DNA of 64,000 bases from Massilia phosphatilytica (GCF_002968015.1 NZ_PUIP01000013.1:124001-188000), one strand, 5' to 3'. Shown: positions 48,657-58,123, counted from the first letter of the stretch. The notes: a model not told the origin generated them from the sequence alone. Translations and numbers: made by a program.

Positions 48657-49790
48657 ATGAAAGCGAGCACCTTGTGCGCTTGCCTGGCAGCGGCTTGCCC
48701 GGCGGCGCTGGCCGGCACCGGGCCCGGTTCCGGCGTGACGATCTACGGCAACTTCGACGAGTACATCGGCTACATCCACAGCGACAGCGGCGCCCACGTG
48801 CTGGGCCTGAACGATGGCGCGATCCTGCGCAGCCGGCTGGGCTTCCGCGGCGCGGAAGACCTGGGCAACGGCTGGCAGGTCCGCTACACGCTCGAACTGG
48901 GCCACAACGCCGATACCGGGACGAGCGCCGAGTCGACCCGCCTGTTCGACCGCCAGGCCTGGATCGGCATCGAAACGCCCGTCGGCGAACTGCGGCTCGG
49001 CCGCCAGAACACGGACATCTTCCTGATCGGCGGCGCCATCGACTACACGGATCGCACGACGTTCGGTTCCGTGCTGAACACGTTCGGCGTGCCGTCGCGC
49101 TACGAGAACGACGTGTCGTTCAAGACCGTGCGCCGCGCCGGGCTGCAGGCCAGCGTACATTACGCGCTGCCGGAAAACGACGGCGTCAACGTGCGCGGCC
49201 GCCATCCGGTGGTGCAGCTGGCGCTCGACTGGCAGGGCGGCCCGTGGCGCGCGGGCTATGCCGGCCTGCGCGCATGGCCGGAGGATGCCGGGACGGTGCG
49301 CACGACCATCCGCTACGACAACGCCTACCTGAACTACAAGCACGGGCGCGGCACGCTGTACGCGGCCGTCCTGCGCAGCAATAATTCGACGAACAATGCG
49401 AACGGCTGGAACGCCGCGTCCATCCTGAGCAATATCGGTTCGCCGAACAACGGCGTCGCGGGCACCGACCCGCACGCGCGCCGGTTCTACAACATCTGGC
49501 AGTTGTCGGCCGACTACCGCGTCACGCCGAAGCTGCGCGTGGGCGCGCTGTACGGCCGCCTGCGTGACACGAGCGGCGGCGGCGCCGGCGCGGCCGGCTG
49601 CAACGCGGGCGGCTACTACGAATTGTCGAAGCGCACGACCCTGTACGGCTTCGCGAGCCGCCTGGCCAACGAGGCGCACGCAGGCTTCCGCTTCAGCAGC
49701 TCGGCGGCGCCGTCGGCCAACCTGGCCGGCGCCGACGTCAACGGCCGCACGCTCGCCGGCCTGCAGCTCGGCATCCTGCACCGATTCTGA
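48657..49790 (+). CDS. Outer-membrane porin (Gram-negative porin, betaproteobacterial type)
   Basis: This 377-residue porin has a signal peptide (cleavage near ALA-GT, residue 19). GVTIYGNFDEYIGY opens the barrel, RLGFRGAEDLGNGWQVRYTLE is the typical second strand, and LRLGRQNTDIF and the C-terminal Phe (LHRF) mark barrel insertion. It ends the enzyme block of the quinate operon, 42 bp after aroQ. It probably admits the aromatic or hydroaromatic acids that the operon uses. Confidence 0.9.
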   Translation: MKASTLCACLAAACPAALAGTGPGSGVTIYGNFDEYIGYIHSDSGAHVLGLNDGAILRSRLGFRGAEDLGNGWQVRYTLELGHNADTGTSAESTRLFDRQAWIGIETPVGELRLGRQNTDIFLIGGAIDYTDRTTFGSVLNTFGVPSRYENDVSFKTVRRAGLQASVHYALPENDGVNVRGRHPVVQLALDWQGGPWRAGYAGLRAWPEDAGTVRTTIRYDNAYLNYKHGRGTLYAAVLRSNNSTNNANGWNAASILSNIGSPNNGVAGTDPHARRFYNIWQLSADYRVTPKLRVGALYGRLRDTSGGGAGAAGCNAGGYYELSKRTTLYGFASRLANEAHAGFRFSSSAAPSANLAGADVNGRTLAGLQLGILHRF

Positions 49791-49815
49791 TAACTTGAAT
49801 ATTCCGGAGGACGAC

Positions 49816-51183
49816 ATGGCTTCAACGACGATCAGCAACGAATCGGGCGCGGCGCCCGCAGAAAACGCCACCCTCGCCGCCACCGCCGCACCGGCACCGG
49901 GCGGCGCCGCGCCGCGCAAGGCCGCGCTGGCCAGCTGGATCGGCAGCGCGGTGGAATACTACGACTTCTTCATCTACGGGACGGCCGCGGCCCTCGTGTT
50001 CGGCAAGATCTTCTTCCCGGCATTCGATCCGGCCGCCGGCACCATCGCCGCCTTCGCCACGTTCGGCGTCGGCTACGTCACGCGCCCGATCGGCGCGCTG
50101 CTGCTGGGCCACATCGGCGACCGCCACGGGCGCAAGAAGGTCCTGACGTTCACCTTGCTGCTGATGGGCCTCGCGACGTTTCTCGTCGGCTGCCTGCCCA
50201 CGTATCACCAGGTCGGTTTGTGGGCGCCGGGCCTGCTGGTCGTGCTGCGCATGCTGCAGGGCCTGTCCGCGGCGGGCGAACAGGCCGGGGCGAACTCGAT
50301 GACGCTCGAACACGCGCCGGCGGACAAGCGCGCGTTCTACACGAGTTTCACCCTGTCCGGCACGCAGGCGGGCCTGATCCTCGCGACGCTCGTGTTCCTG
50401 CCCGTGTCGGCGCTGCCGGAGGAGCAGCTGCTCGCGTGGGGCTGGCGCATCCCGTTCTTCCTCTCCGCAGTCGTCGTCATGATCGGCTTCTGGGTGCGGC
50501 GCTCGCTGCCGGAGACGCCCGCGTTCGAGCACCAGGCAGCGGAAGGCAAGGCCGCGCGGCTGCCGCTCGTCGAGCTGGCGCGCCATCACAAGGCAAGCGT
50601 GCTGCGTGTGATCCTGGCGGCGCTCGTCGCCGTCGTGTCCACGGTGTTCAGCGTGTACACCCTGTCGTATGCGGTGAACACGATGCACATGCCGCGCGCC
50701 GCCATGCTCACCCTGCTGATCCTCGCGAACCTCGTCGCCCTGTGCGCGATCCCGCTGTTCGCGGCGCTGTCGGACCGCATCGGCCGCAAGCCCGTCTTCA
50801 TCGCCGGCGCGCTCGGCTCCGGCCTGCTGGCGTGGCCGTACCTGTGGGCGATCGCCCACGCCAACATGCCGCTGGTGTTTGCATGCGGCCTGCTGCTGTC
50901 GGGCGTCGTCTACAGCGCGGCGAATGGCGTCTGGCCCGCGCTGTACGGCGAAATGTTCAACACCCGGGTGCGCCTGTCGGGCATGGCCGTCGGCACCCAG
51001 ATCGGCTTCGCGCTGGCCGGCTTCGCACCGACGATCTGCGCCGCCGTGCAGGGCAACGACCCGGGCAACTGGGTGCCCGTGGCCGCATTCGTGTCCGCCG
51101 CGACCGTCGTCGCCGCGCTGACGGTGGCCACCTGCCGCGAGACGTGCCGCACGCCGATGGCGGAACTGGGCAAACGGGACTAG
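49816..51183 (+). CDS. MFS transporter, metabolite:H+ symporter (MHS) family
   Basis: This 455-residue transporter has about 12 membrane segments. It shows SAVEYYDFFIYGTAAALVF at helix 1 and the loop motif GHIGDRHGRKK, LRMLQGLSAAGEQAGA in helix 4, and a second loop motif, LSDRIGRKP. This is the MHS pattern of shikimate (ShiA-like), protocatechuate and related acid importers. CCGGAGG precedes the ATG, 25 bp after the porin. It is the likely importer for quinate or shikimate. The end overlaps the convergent GGDEF-EAL gene by 4 bp. Confidence 0.9.
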   Translation: MASTTISNESGAAPAENATLAATAAPAPGGAAPRKAALASWIGSAVEYYDFFIYGTAAALVFGKIFFPAFDPAAGTIAAFATFGVGYVTRPIGALLLGHIGDRHGRKKVLTFTLLLMGLATFLVGCLPTYHQVGLWAPGLLVVLRMLQGLSAAGEQAGANSMTLEHAPADKRAFYTSFTLSGTQAGLILATLVFLPVSALPEEQLLAWGWRIPFFLSAVVVMIGFWVRRSLPETPAFEHQAAEGKAARLPLVELARHHKASVLRVILAALVAVVSTVFSVYTLSYAVNTMHMPRAAMLTLLILANLVALCAIPLFAALSDRIGRKPVFIAGALGSGLLAWPYLWAIAHANMPLVFACGLLLSGVVYSAANGVWPALYGEMFNTRVRLSGMAVGTQIGFALAGFAPTICAAVQGNDPGNWVPVAAFVSAATVVAALTVATCRETCRTPMAELGKRD

Positions 51184-53081
51184 GATGCGGCGGCTGCGGG
51201 CTGCGCGTCCTTCACCGCCGCGCCATGCCGGCGCAGGTACGCGGCGCAGGCCTCGGCATCCAGCGGCTTGCTGAAATAATCGCCCTGGATCTGGTCGCAG
51301 CCCGCGCTGCGCAGGGCGGCCAGCTGCTCGTCCGTCTCGACGCCCTCGGCGATGACCTCCAGGCGCAGCGTGTGCGCCATGGCGATGATCGCCTTCACCA
51401 TCGCCAGCGATTCCGCGCTCTGGTGCACGTCGAGGACGAACGAGCGGTCGACCTTCAGCTTGTCGACGGGCAGGCGCTTGAGGTAGCTGAGGCTCGAATA
51501 GCCGGTGCCGAAATCGTCGATGCTGAGCGTGGTGCCCAGTTCGCGCAGCTGGCGCATCAGGTCCGCGGTGCGGCCCGGGTCGTCCATCGAGATGCTTTCC
51601 GTGAGTTCCAGCTCCAGCAGGCGCGGGGGCAGGCCGGATTCATGGAGGACGGCGCCGACGAGCGCCACGACGTCCGTGCCCAGGAACTGTTTGCCGGACA
51701 GGTTGACGGCCACCGGCACGTCGGGCACACCGGCGTCGCTCCACGCGCGGCGCTGGGCCACGGCCGACCGCAGGATCCATTCGCCGATCGGCACGACCAG
51801 GCCGGATTCCTCGGCGATCGGAATGAATTCGGCCGGAGAGATGCTGCCGTGGTCCGGATGCTTCCAGCGCACGAGCACTTCCAGGCCGGCGACGCCGCCG
51901 CTGTGCAGGTCCGTCTTGGGTTGATAGTTCAAATACAGTTCGCCGCGCTCGATCGCATGGCGCAACTGGTTCTCCAGCGTGAGCTTGCGCTGCAATGCCT
52001 GGTTCAGTTCTTCCGAATAGCGCTGGATCTGGCCGCCGCCCAGCGCCTTGGCGCGGCGCACGGCCATCGTCGCGTTGTTCAGCAGGAGGTCACCGTCGGT
52101 GCCGTCTTCCGGGAAGATCGCGTAGCCGATGCTGCACGTGAGCGGGATCGGGCCGCCCGGCGCCTTGAACTCGCGCGTGGCCGCCTGCAGCAGCTGGCGC
52201 AGGCGGTCGCGCGCGACGCTGTCGTCGCCGAGGCCAGGCAGCAGCACGACGAATTCGTCGCTGCCGGCGCGTGCCAGCATGTCGCCCGGCCGCAGCAGGC
52301 TCTGCAGGCTCCACGTAATGGCGATGAGGGCCCTGTCGCCCGCGTGGTGGCCCAGCAGCTCGTTGAGGCGCTTGAACTTGTCGATGTTGATCGTCGCGAC
52401 GAGCGTCTGCAGGCCGTCGTTCTTCCATTTGTCGAGGTTCTCGGCGATGGTCCGCCCGAGCACCTGGCGGTTCGCGAGCCCCGTCAGCGCGTCGTGCGTG
52501 AGCAGGAATTCGACCTGGCCCGCGGCCGCAGCGAGGTCCGGGTTCGCGCCGTCGACGTAGACGTGCGAGTGCAGCGATTGCGCGGCCGTGGCCAGCTGGC
52601 GGAAGTGGATCAGCTGCTCCGTCATGCGCGCGAGGTCGCGCAGGATGTCGAGTTCTTCCTCGTTCAGGGTGCGCGGCACGCGGTCCAGCACGCACAGGGT
52701 CCCCAGCGGCATCCGGTCGATCGAGTACAGCTGCACGCCCGCATAAAAGCGCACGTGCGGCGGATTCACCACCATCGGGTTGTCGGCGAAGCGCGCATCC
52801 TTCGTCGCGTCGGGGACGATCAGCGGTTCATGGTCGAGGATCGCGTGGCCGCAGAACGAGATCTCGCGGCGCGTGCCCGCCATGTCGATGCCGCAGCGCG
52901 ACTTGAACCATTGATCTTCCTCGGCGACGAGGGACACGAGCGCGATCGGCATTTTCAGTAATCGGCTCGCCATGCGCGTGATGCGGTCGAACGCGTCCTC
53001 GGGGGCGCTGTGGAGGAGCCGGGTGGCGTGCAGCGCCGTCAACCGGCGCGCTTCGTCGAGCGGTATCGATGGTGTCTGCAT
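51180..53081 (-). CDS. GAF-GGDEF-EAL protein (cyclic-di-GMP turnover)
   Basis: This 633-residue protein has a GAF domain at residues about 20-165 (HAILDHEPLIVPDATKDARF region). The GGDEF domain is about 205-360, where the signature reads GSDEF instead of GGDEF and is therefore probably inactive or altered. The EAL domain is about 370-615 with EVLVRWKHP, NLSGKQFL, LTESISMDD, DDFGTGYSSL and EGVET intact. The main activity is probably phosphodiesterase. There is no membrane segment. The start at 53081 lacks a strong ribosome site. The signal sensed by GAF is unknown. Confidence 0.88.
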   Translation of the reverse strand: MQTPSIPLDEARRLTALHATRLLHSAPEDAFDRITRMASRLLKMPIALVSLVAEEDQWFKSRCGIDMAGTRREISFCGHAILDHEPLIVPDATKDARFADNPMVVNPPHVRFYAGVQLYSIDRMPLGTLCVLDRVPRTLNEEELDILRDLARMTEQLIHFRQLATAAQSLHSHVYVDGANPDLAAAAGQVEFLLTHDALTGLANRQVLGRTIAENLDKWKNDGLQTLVATINIDKFKRLNELLGHHAGDRALIAITWSLQSLLRPGDMLARAGSDEFVVLLPGLGDDSVARDRLRQLLQAATREFKAPGGPIPLTCSIGYAIFPEDGTDGDLLLNNATMAVRRAKALGGGQIQRYSEELNQALQRKLTLENQLRHAIERGELYLNYQPKTDLHSGGVAGLEVLVRWKHPDHGSISPAEFIPIAEESGLVVPIGEWILRSAVAQRRAWSDAGVPDVPVAVNLSGKQFLGTDVVALVGAVLHESGLPPRLLELELTESISMDDPGRTADLMRQLRELGTTLSIDDFGTGYSSLSYLKRLPVDKLKVDRSFVLDVHQSAESLAMVKAIIAMAHTLRLEVIAEGVETDEQLAALRSAGCDQIQGDYFSKPLDAEACAAYLRRHGAAVKDAQPAAAAS

Positions 53082-53162
53082 GTCGTATCTTGAGGAGACC
53101 GGATGTGACACATTCTGCCACGACCGCCAAAGCCGAGGCACGAGCTTGGCACGGTCTTGCTT

Positions 53163-54140
53163 TCAGGAATTTTCGGTCTGGCGGAATGCCCCGAAGTGCT
53201 GGCGATAATCGAGCGCGCTGACGCCCAGGAGGCGCAGGAACGCCGCGCGCATCCGGGCCGCAGTGCCGAACCCGCAGCGGTGCGCGACCGTCTTGAGCGG
53301 TTGGTCGGAACGCTCGAGCAGGGCCCTGGCCGCGTCCACGCGCGCACGCTCGACGAATTCCGCCGGCGTGACGCCGGCCGCGCGCGCGAACTGGCGCGCG
53401 AAGTGGCGCTCGCTCAGCGCGGCCACCCGCGCCAGGTCGGCCACGGTGAGCGGCGCGTCCAGGTGCGCGAGCACATGGTCCTGCACGGTGCGCAGCACGG
53501 AGTCGTCGCCCACGTACGGCGTCAGATATGGGCTGAATTGCGATTGGCCGCCGCTGCGCTGGGTGAACACGACGAGGCGCTTGGCCACGTTCAGCGAGAC
53601 GTCCGCGCCGTGGTCTTCGTAGACGAGGTGCAGCGCGAGGTCGATCCCCGCCGTGACCCCAGCCGACGTGTAGACGGGGCCGTCGCGCACGAAGATGCGG
53701 TCGGGCTGGACATCGACCCGGGGAAAGCGCGCCGCCAGCAGCGCGACGTCGTTCCAGTGGGTGGTGGCGCGGCGGCCGTCGAGCAGGCCCGCGTGCGCCA
53801 GCAGGAACGCGCCGTTGCAGACGGACGCGATGCGCGCGCAGCGCGTACTCATCGCGCGCAGCCAGCCGGCGAGGGCGGCATCGGCCGGCTGGCGCGGCAA
53901 CTCGGGGCCGCCTGGTATCAGCAACAGGTCCGGTGTCTCCTCGTCGTCATCGTAGCGGGCGTGCGGCTGCAGCAGCATCCCGTTCGAGCATGCCAGGTGA
54001 CCGTGCACCGTGCCGAGCACGCGCATCCGGTAGTGATCGCGCGGCGCGAGGAAGCGGTTGGCTTCCGCGAACACGTCGAGCGGTCCCGTGACGTCGAGCG
54101 ATTGCACGCCGGGGAAGGCGAGGATGGCGATGGTGGGCAA
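53163..54140 (-). CDS. GlxA-type regulator (DJ-1/PfpI domain plus AraC HTH), TTG start
   Basis: The protein has 325 residues. The DJ-1/PfpI domain (1-190) has LAFPGVQSLDVTGPLDVFAE, LLLIPGG and the elbow SVCNGAFLLAHAG with Cys near 100. The AraC domain is at the C-terminus (VADLARVAALSERHFARQFA and HRCGFGTAARMRAAFLRLLG). There is no in-frame ATG near the conserved start. A TTG at 54140 has GCAGGAG at the right spacing, so I use it; the longer frame up to 54650 is antisense to the next gene. Such regulators often control catabolism of nitrogen compounds. Confidence 0.85.
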   Translation of the reverse strand: MPTIAILAFPGVQSLDVTGPLDVFAEANRFLAPRDHYRMRVLGTVHGHLACSNGMLLQPHARYDDDEETPDLLLIPGGPELPRQPADAALAGWLRAMSTRCARIASVCNGAFLLAHAGLLDGRRATTHWNDVALLAARFPRVDVQPDRIFVRDGPVYTSAGVTAGIDLALHLVYEDHGADVSLNVAKRLVVFTQRSGGQSQFSPYLTPYVGDDSVLRTVQDHVLAHLDAPLTVADLARVAALSERHFARQFARAAGVTPAEFVERARVDAARALLERSDQPLKTVAHRCGFGTAARMRAAFLRLLGVSALDYRQHFGAFRQTENS

Positions 54141-54315
54141 GCGCGGGCTCCTGCGGAGAATACGGACGCCGTCACTATAGCGCCACGCGCGCGCCTGCAG
54201 GATGCCATGGCGGGAAATGCGCGCACCGTGGCCGGAATCCGGTCCATGCGGCGGGCTTTTGCACGTGGTCCGCGGCCAGAATGTCGGCATCCTCAACACA
54301 CCGAAAGGACGACAC

Positions 54316-54990
54316 ATGGACAACACCGCGGAACGCGTGGGCCCCGCATTCTCCGTCGACGGCATGGTGCGCGCGCGCGTCGAAACCCGCAAGGCCATTG
54401 CCGCCATCGCCGCGCGCGTCAGGCCCGGCATGGTCGAAGAAGACGCCGTCGCGATGGCGCGCGACGTGATCGCGGCGCAGGGCCATACCCTCAGCTGGCA
54501 CCCGGTGCGCGTGCGCTTCGGCGCGAACACGATCCTGCCGATGAAGCGGGCATCGACGCCCGGTGTGGTGCTGGGCGAACACGACATCTTCTTCATCGAC
54601 ATCGCGCCGCGCGTGGAGCACTGGGAAGGCGATGGCGGCGCCACGTTCACCGTGGGTCATGCCGTCGAGTACGCGCGCTGCGCCGCGGACGCCGAGCACC
54701 TGTTCCACGACGTGCGCGCAGCGTGGAAGACGCAGGACTGGAGCGGCCGGGAGCTGTACGGATTCGCGGCGCAGCGCGCGCGCGACATGGGGTGGGACCT
54801 CGACCCGGACCTGCCGGGTCACCGCGTCTCCGACTTCCCGCACGCGGCGCTGCACGCGGGCGCGCTGGCCGAGTACGACCATGCGCCATCCAGCATGCGC
54901 TGGATCCTCGAGATCCATCTGCTCGATCCGCAGCGCCGCTTCGGCGCCTTTTTCGAGGACATGCTCCTGGACGACGCGGACTACCCCTGA
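54316..54990 (+). CDS. M24-family (Xaa-Pro aminopeptidase-like) metallohydrolase
   Basis: This 224-residue protein has a pita-bread fold. HTLSWHPVRVRFG opens the fold, IDIAPRVEHWEGDGGATFTVG provides the two Asp ligands, VSDFPHA the His, ILEIHLLD and FFEDMLL the two Glu ligands. It lacks the N-terminal domain of true Xaa-Pro aminopeptidases; it is closer to short M24 proteins related to creatinase. The divergent GlxA-type regulator may control it. The 3' end overlaps the convergent LysR gene by 10 bp. Confidence 0.82.
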   Translation: MDNTAERVGPAFSVDGMVRARVETRKAIAAIAARVRPGMVEEDAVAMARDVIAAQGHTLSWHPVRVRFGANTILPMKRASTPGVVLGEHDIFFIDIAPRVEHWEGDGGATFTVGHAVEYARCAADAEHLFHDVRAAWKTQDWSGRELYGFAAQRARDMGWDLDPDLPGHRVSDFPHAALHAGALAEYDHAPSSMRWILEIHLLDPQRRFGAFFEDMLLDDADYP

Positions 54991-55880
54991 CGGAAGCATT
55001 GCACGAGGAAGTCCGCGAACACGCGCACGCGGGCCGACAGCTGGCGTGCGTGCGGGTACATCACGGAGACGGGGATGGTCGGCGGCGGCACGTCCGCCAG
55101 GACTTCGACGAGCTGGCCATCCGCGAGCTGCCCGGCGATGCGGTAGCGCGGCACCTGCACGAGGCCCAGGCCCGCGAGCGCGGCCGCCGTATAGGCTTCC
55201 GTGCCGGTGACGGAGACGACGCCCGGCGGCGTCGCGAGCTTCAGTCCCGCGTCCGTCATGAATTCCAGCGGATACGGCCGGCCCGTCGCCGTCGACACGT
55301 AGTGCACGGCCTGGTGCTGCACGAGGTCCGCCAGTGCGGCCGGGGTGCCGAAACGTGCGAGGTAGGCGGGACTCGCGACCGTCACCTGTTCGAGGTCGGC
55401 CGCGCGCCGCGCCACCATCGACGAATCGTGCAACTGGCCCGCGCGCAGCACGCAGTCGACGCCTTCGCGTACGAGGTCGACGAGGCGGTCGTCCTCGCCC
55501 ACGTGCAACTGGATGCGGGGGTAGCGCGCGAGGAATGCTGACAGTGCGGGGAAGATGAAGTACCGCGCCAGCGTCGGCTGCAGGTTCACGCGCAACAGGC
55601 CCGCGGGCTCGCTGCCCCGAAATGCGTCTTCCGCTTCATCGAGATCGGCCAGCAGGCGCACGCACCGTTCGTAGTAGGCCGCCCCGTCCTGCGTGGGCGC
55701 GACGGCGCGCGTCGTGCGTTCCAGCAGGCGCGTGCCGAGGCGGTGTTCCAGCCGCTTGATCGCGTTGGTGGCGGTGGCGCGCGGGATCAGGAGATCCTCG
55801 GCGGCCTGCGTGAAGCTGCGGCGCTCCACGATGCGCACGAAAATCTGCATCTCCTGAAACCGGTCCATCTGCGTCGACAT
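54981..55880 (-). CDS. LysR-family transcriptional regulator
   Basis: This 299-residue LysR protein has HTH VERRSFTQAAEDLLIPRATA at residues 15-35 and a substrate domain with VASPAYLARFG. GGAGGTGG precedes the ATG at 55880, 19 bp after the SDR gene ends on the same strand. It may be part of the SDR operon and regulate it. Confidence 0.88.
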   Translation of the reverse strand: MSTQMDRFQEMQIFVRIVERRSFTQAAEDLLIPRATATNAIKRLEHRLGTRLLERTTRAVAPTQDGAAYYERCVRLLADLDEAEDAFRGSEPAGLLRVNLQPTLARYFIFPALSAFLARYPRIQLHVGEDDRLVDLVREGVDCVLRAGQLHDSSMVARRAADLEQVTVASPAYLARFGTPAALADLVQHQAVHYVSTATGRPYPLEFMTDAGLKLATPPGVVSVTGTEAYTAAALAGLGLVQVPRYRIAGQLADGQLVEVLADVPPPTIPVSVMYPHARQLSARVRVFADFLVQCFRQG

Positions 55881-55899
55881 GCGCCACCTCCCTCGACGA

Positions 55900-56790
55900 T
55901 TATACGGTGGGCGCGAGGAGGTCGGCGATGCCGATGCGGCGCGCGAAGTCCACGCGCACGGCCTCTGCCACCTCCAGCACTTCGCGCGCACCGTCGCCGA
56001 CGAAATCGACCACCGTGCGAAACGGCCGCTGGCCGCGCGGCAGGCCGACGATGCGCACCAGTTCGTCGGCCACGGCCTGCGGGTCGGCCTCCGGCGGCGT
56101 CAACGCGTCGAGGCGTTCTCCCACCTGGTCCAGCACACCGTCGTAGCGGGCATATGCGGCGGCACGTTCGGCGTCTGCCGGCTTGCCCGCGCTGGGGAAG
56201 TGCTCCGTGCCGCGGGTGAACGCGCCGGGGACCATGATCGACGTCTCGATGCCGAAGCGGGAGACTTCATACGACAGCGACACCGCGAGCGAATCCATCG
56301 CTGCCTTCGCCGCGCCGTACGGACCGAGGAAAGGCGGGAAGCCGCCCTTCGTCGTCGTGCTTGAGATCCACAGCAGCAGGCCGGATTCCTGGGCGCGCAG
56401 CTGGGGCAGGGCGGCGCGCAGCACGCGCTGGGCGCCGAGGACGTTCGTGTCCAGCACCTGCGCCACTTCCTCCGCCGTGAAGGCTTCCGTCGGCCCGACG
56501 ACGAGGTGGCCGGCGTTCTGTACGACGACGTCCAGCCGGCCCTGTTCCGTGACGACGGCCGCGACGGCCGCATCGATCGAGGGCTGCGACAGCACGTCCA
56601 GTTCGAGCGGGCGCAGGTCGGCGCCGTGCCGTTGCGCCCAGTCGCGCGCCGCGGCCGCGCGGGCCGCGTTCCGGCCGGCGATGTCGCGCATCGTCGCGTA
56701 GACCGTGTGGCCGGCAAGCGCCAGCGCCTGTGCCGAGAGCTTGCCGATGCCGCTGCCGGCGCCCGTGATGAGGATGATTGCCTTGGCCAT
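55900..56790 (-). CDS. Short-chain dehydrogenase/reductase (SDR)
   Basis: This 296-residue classical SDR has cofactor motif ITGAGSGIGKL (residues 8-18), NAGHLVVGP, catalytic Ser in LLWISSTTT, and YGAAK (Tyr, Lys) near residue 158. It is longer than usual because of a 40-residue C-terminal extension. It starts 10 bp after the first SDR ends on the same strand. The substrate is unknown. Confidence 0.9.
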   Translation of the reverse strand: MAKAIILITGAGSGIGKLSAQALALAGHTVYATMRDIAGRNAARAAAARDWAQRHGADLRPLELDVLSQPSIDAAVAAVVTEQGRLDVVVQNAGHLVVGPTEAFTAEEVAQVLDTNVLGAQRVLRAALPQLRAQESGLLLWISSTTTKGGFPPFLGPYGAAKAAMDSLAVSLSYEVSRFGIETSIMVPGAFTRGTEHFPSAGKPADAERAAAYARYDGVLDQVGERLDALTPPEADPQAVADELVRIVGLPRGQRPFRTVVDFVGDGAREVLEVAEAVRVDFARRIGIADLLAPTV

Positions 56791-56800
56791 GTCGATCTCC

Positions 56801-57550
56801 TCAGGCCATGCCGCCGTTGGCGCGCAGGACCTGGCCGTTGACCCAGCCGCCGTCCGGACCGGCCAGGAAGGCCACGACACCGGCGATGTCCTCGGGTTGG
56901 CCCAGGCGCTCCAGCGGCGCCGACTTCGCGATCTGCTGGACCAGCTCGTCCGATTTCCCGTTGAGGAACAGCTCCGTCGCGACAGGGCCGGGCGCCACCG
57001 CATTGCAGGTGATGCCGCGGCCGCGCAACTCTTTCGCGAACACGCGGGTCAGCGCTTCCACCGCGCCCTTCGTCGCGGCATACACGCCATAGGTCGGCGG
57101 CGCCATGTGCAGCACGCTCGTCGAGAAGTTGACGATGCGGCCGCCGTCGTTCAGGTGCGAGGCCGCCGCGCGCATCGTGTTGAACGTGCCCGTTACGTTG
57201 ACGGCCATCGTGCGTTCGAACACGTCGTCGCTCGTCTCGGCGATCGTCACGTACGGCAGGATGCCGGCATTGTTGACGAGGATGTCCACGCGGCCGAGCC
57301 GTGCTTCGATCGTCGCGAACATGGCATTCACCTCGTCGGCGCGGGCGACGTCGGCCCGCACGGCGATGGCGCGGCCGCCTTCCGCTTCGATGGCGGCGAC
57401 GGTGGCGTTGGCGGCCGCTTCGTTGCCTGCGTAGTTGACGGCGACGGCGAACCCGTCGGCGGCAAGGCGTTTGGCAACGGCGCCGCCGATGCCGCGCGAG
57501 GCGCCGGTGACCAGGGCAACGCGGGTGGTGTGGCGGGCTTGGGTGTTCAT
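56801..57550 (-). CDS. Short-chain dehydrogenase/reductase (SDR)
   Basis: This 249-residue classical SDR has TGASRGIGGAV (residues 15-25), NNAGILPY, Ser in IVNFSTSVLHMA, YAATK (Tyr, Lys) near 157, and the C-terminal GGWVNGQVLRANGG. It is a FabG-like fold with an NADP-type basic residue pattern. It is the first gene of an SDR-SDR-LysR group. The upstream gap holds two small dyads. Confidence 0.92.
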   Translation of the reverse strand: MNTQARHTTRVALVTGASRGIGGAVAKRLAADGFAVAVNYAGNEAAANATVAAIEAEGGRAIAVRADVARADEVNAMFATIEARLGRVDILVNNAGILPYVTIAETSDDVFERTMAVNVTGTFNTMRAAASHLNDGGRIVNFSTSVLHMAPPTYGVYAATKGAVEALTRVFAKELRGRGITCNAVAPGPVATELFLNGKSDELVQQIAKSAPLERLGQPEDIAGVVAFLAGPDGGWVNGQVLRANGGMA

Positions 57551-57787
57551 CGTGACCTCCTTGGTTGGTTGAGTGTGAAGCCATGATGATTGATTTTCCA
57601 GGAAAGATAATCCGCCTTTGGTTGGCTTCAGAATTCCATTGGAAATAACAATACGTTTCTGTTATCGGCGATATCACCGGACGAGTAATAACTGCTATTC
57701 CAACAATAAATTTTTCAACGATGCTGCAGCGCAGTAAATTGGATTCGTAGCAGCGATCCTTTCGAACCCAACCATCTGGAGCTCATC
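57551..57787. promoter_or_regulatory. SDR operon / TonB-C-like divergent region with two TTCC dyads
   Basis: This AT-richer 237-bp gap holds two exact dyads, TTTCCAGGAAA at 57595-57605 and TTCCATTGGAA at 57634-57644. They are 45 and 84 bp upstream of the first SDR start. They may be LysR operator sites. TCTGGAGCTC precedes the divergent ATG at 57788. Confidence 0.45.
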
Positions 57788-58123
57788 ATGATCGGTAAAC
57801 ATCACGCCATTGCCATCGCTTCCATCCTCGTCGCGATCAATGCCCACGCCGCCGAACCGGCGGCGCGCCTGAAACCCGCCACCTGCAGCACGCCGTCCTA
57901 TACTGCGGACCTGAAAGACGACTACCTCGAGGGCACCGTCCGCCTGGCCGTGCTGGTGGATGCCGATGGCTCGGTCAAGCAAGCCAGGGTGGTCGAGTCC
58001 AGCGGCCATCGTGCGCTGGACAGGGCGTCGCTGCGCGCCAGTTATACGTGCAAGTTCGGGTCGCCCGCGAAAGACGGCGCGCCCGGCTGGTCCACCGTGC
58101 AGTACAAATGGATCATGGACTGA
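57788..58123 (+). CDS. TonB C-terminal-like exported protein, 111 residues
   Basis: The protein has 111 residues: a signal peptide (MIGKHHAIAIASILVAINA, then HAA) followed by a single TonB_C-type domain (LEGTVRLAVLVDADGSVKQARVVESSGHRALDRASL). It lacks the proline-rich linker and membrane anchor of a true TonB, so it is a stand-alone periplasmic domain. Two Cys (CSTPSY and YTCKFG) may form a disulphide. Its role is unknown. Confidence 0.78.
   Translation: MIGKHHAIAIASILVAINAHAAEPAARLKPATCSTPSYTADLKDDYLEGTVRLAVLVDADGSVKQARVVESSGHRALDRASLRASYTCKFGSPAKDGAPGWSTVQYKWIMD

Noticed and set aside
50220..52961. 913-codon plus-strand frame over the MFS and GGDEF-EAL genes
   Set aside because: It covers genes with clear motifs in the other frames and has no domains or ribosome site.
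54141..54650. N-terminal extension of the GlxA-type gene
   Set aside because: The extension is antisense to the M24 gene and lacks conserved sequence. The TTG at 54140 with GCAGGAG is a better start.
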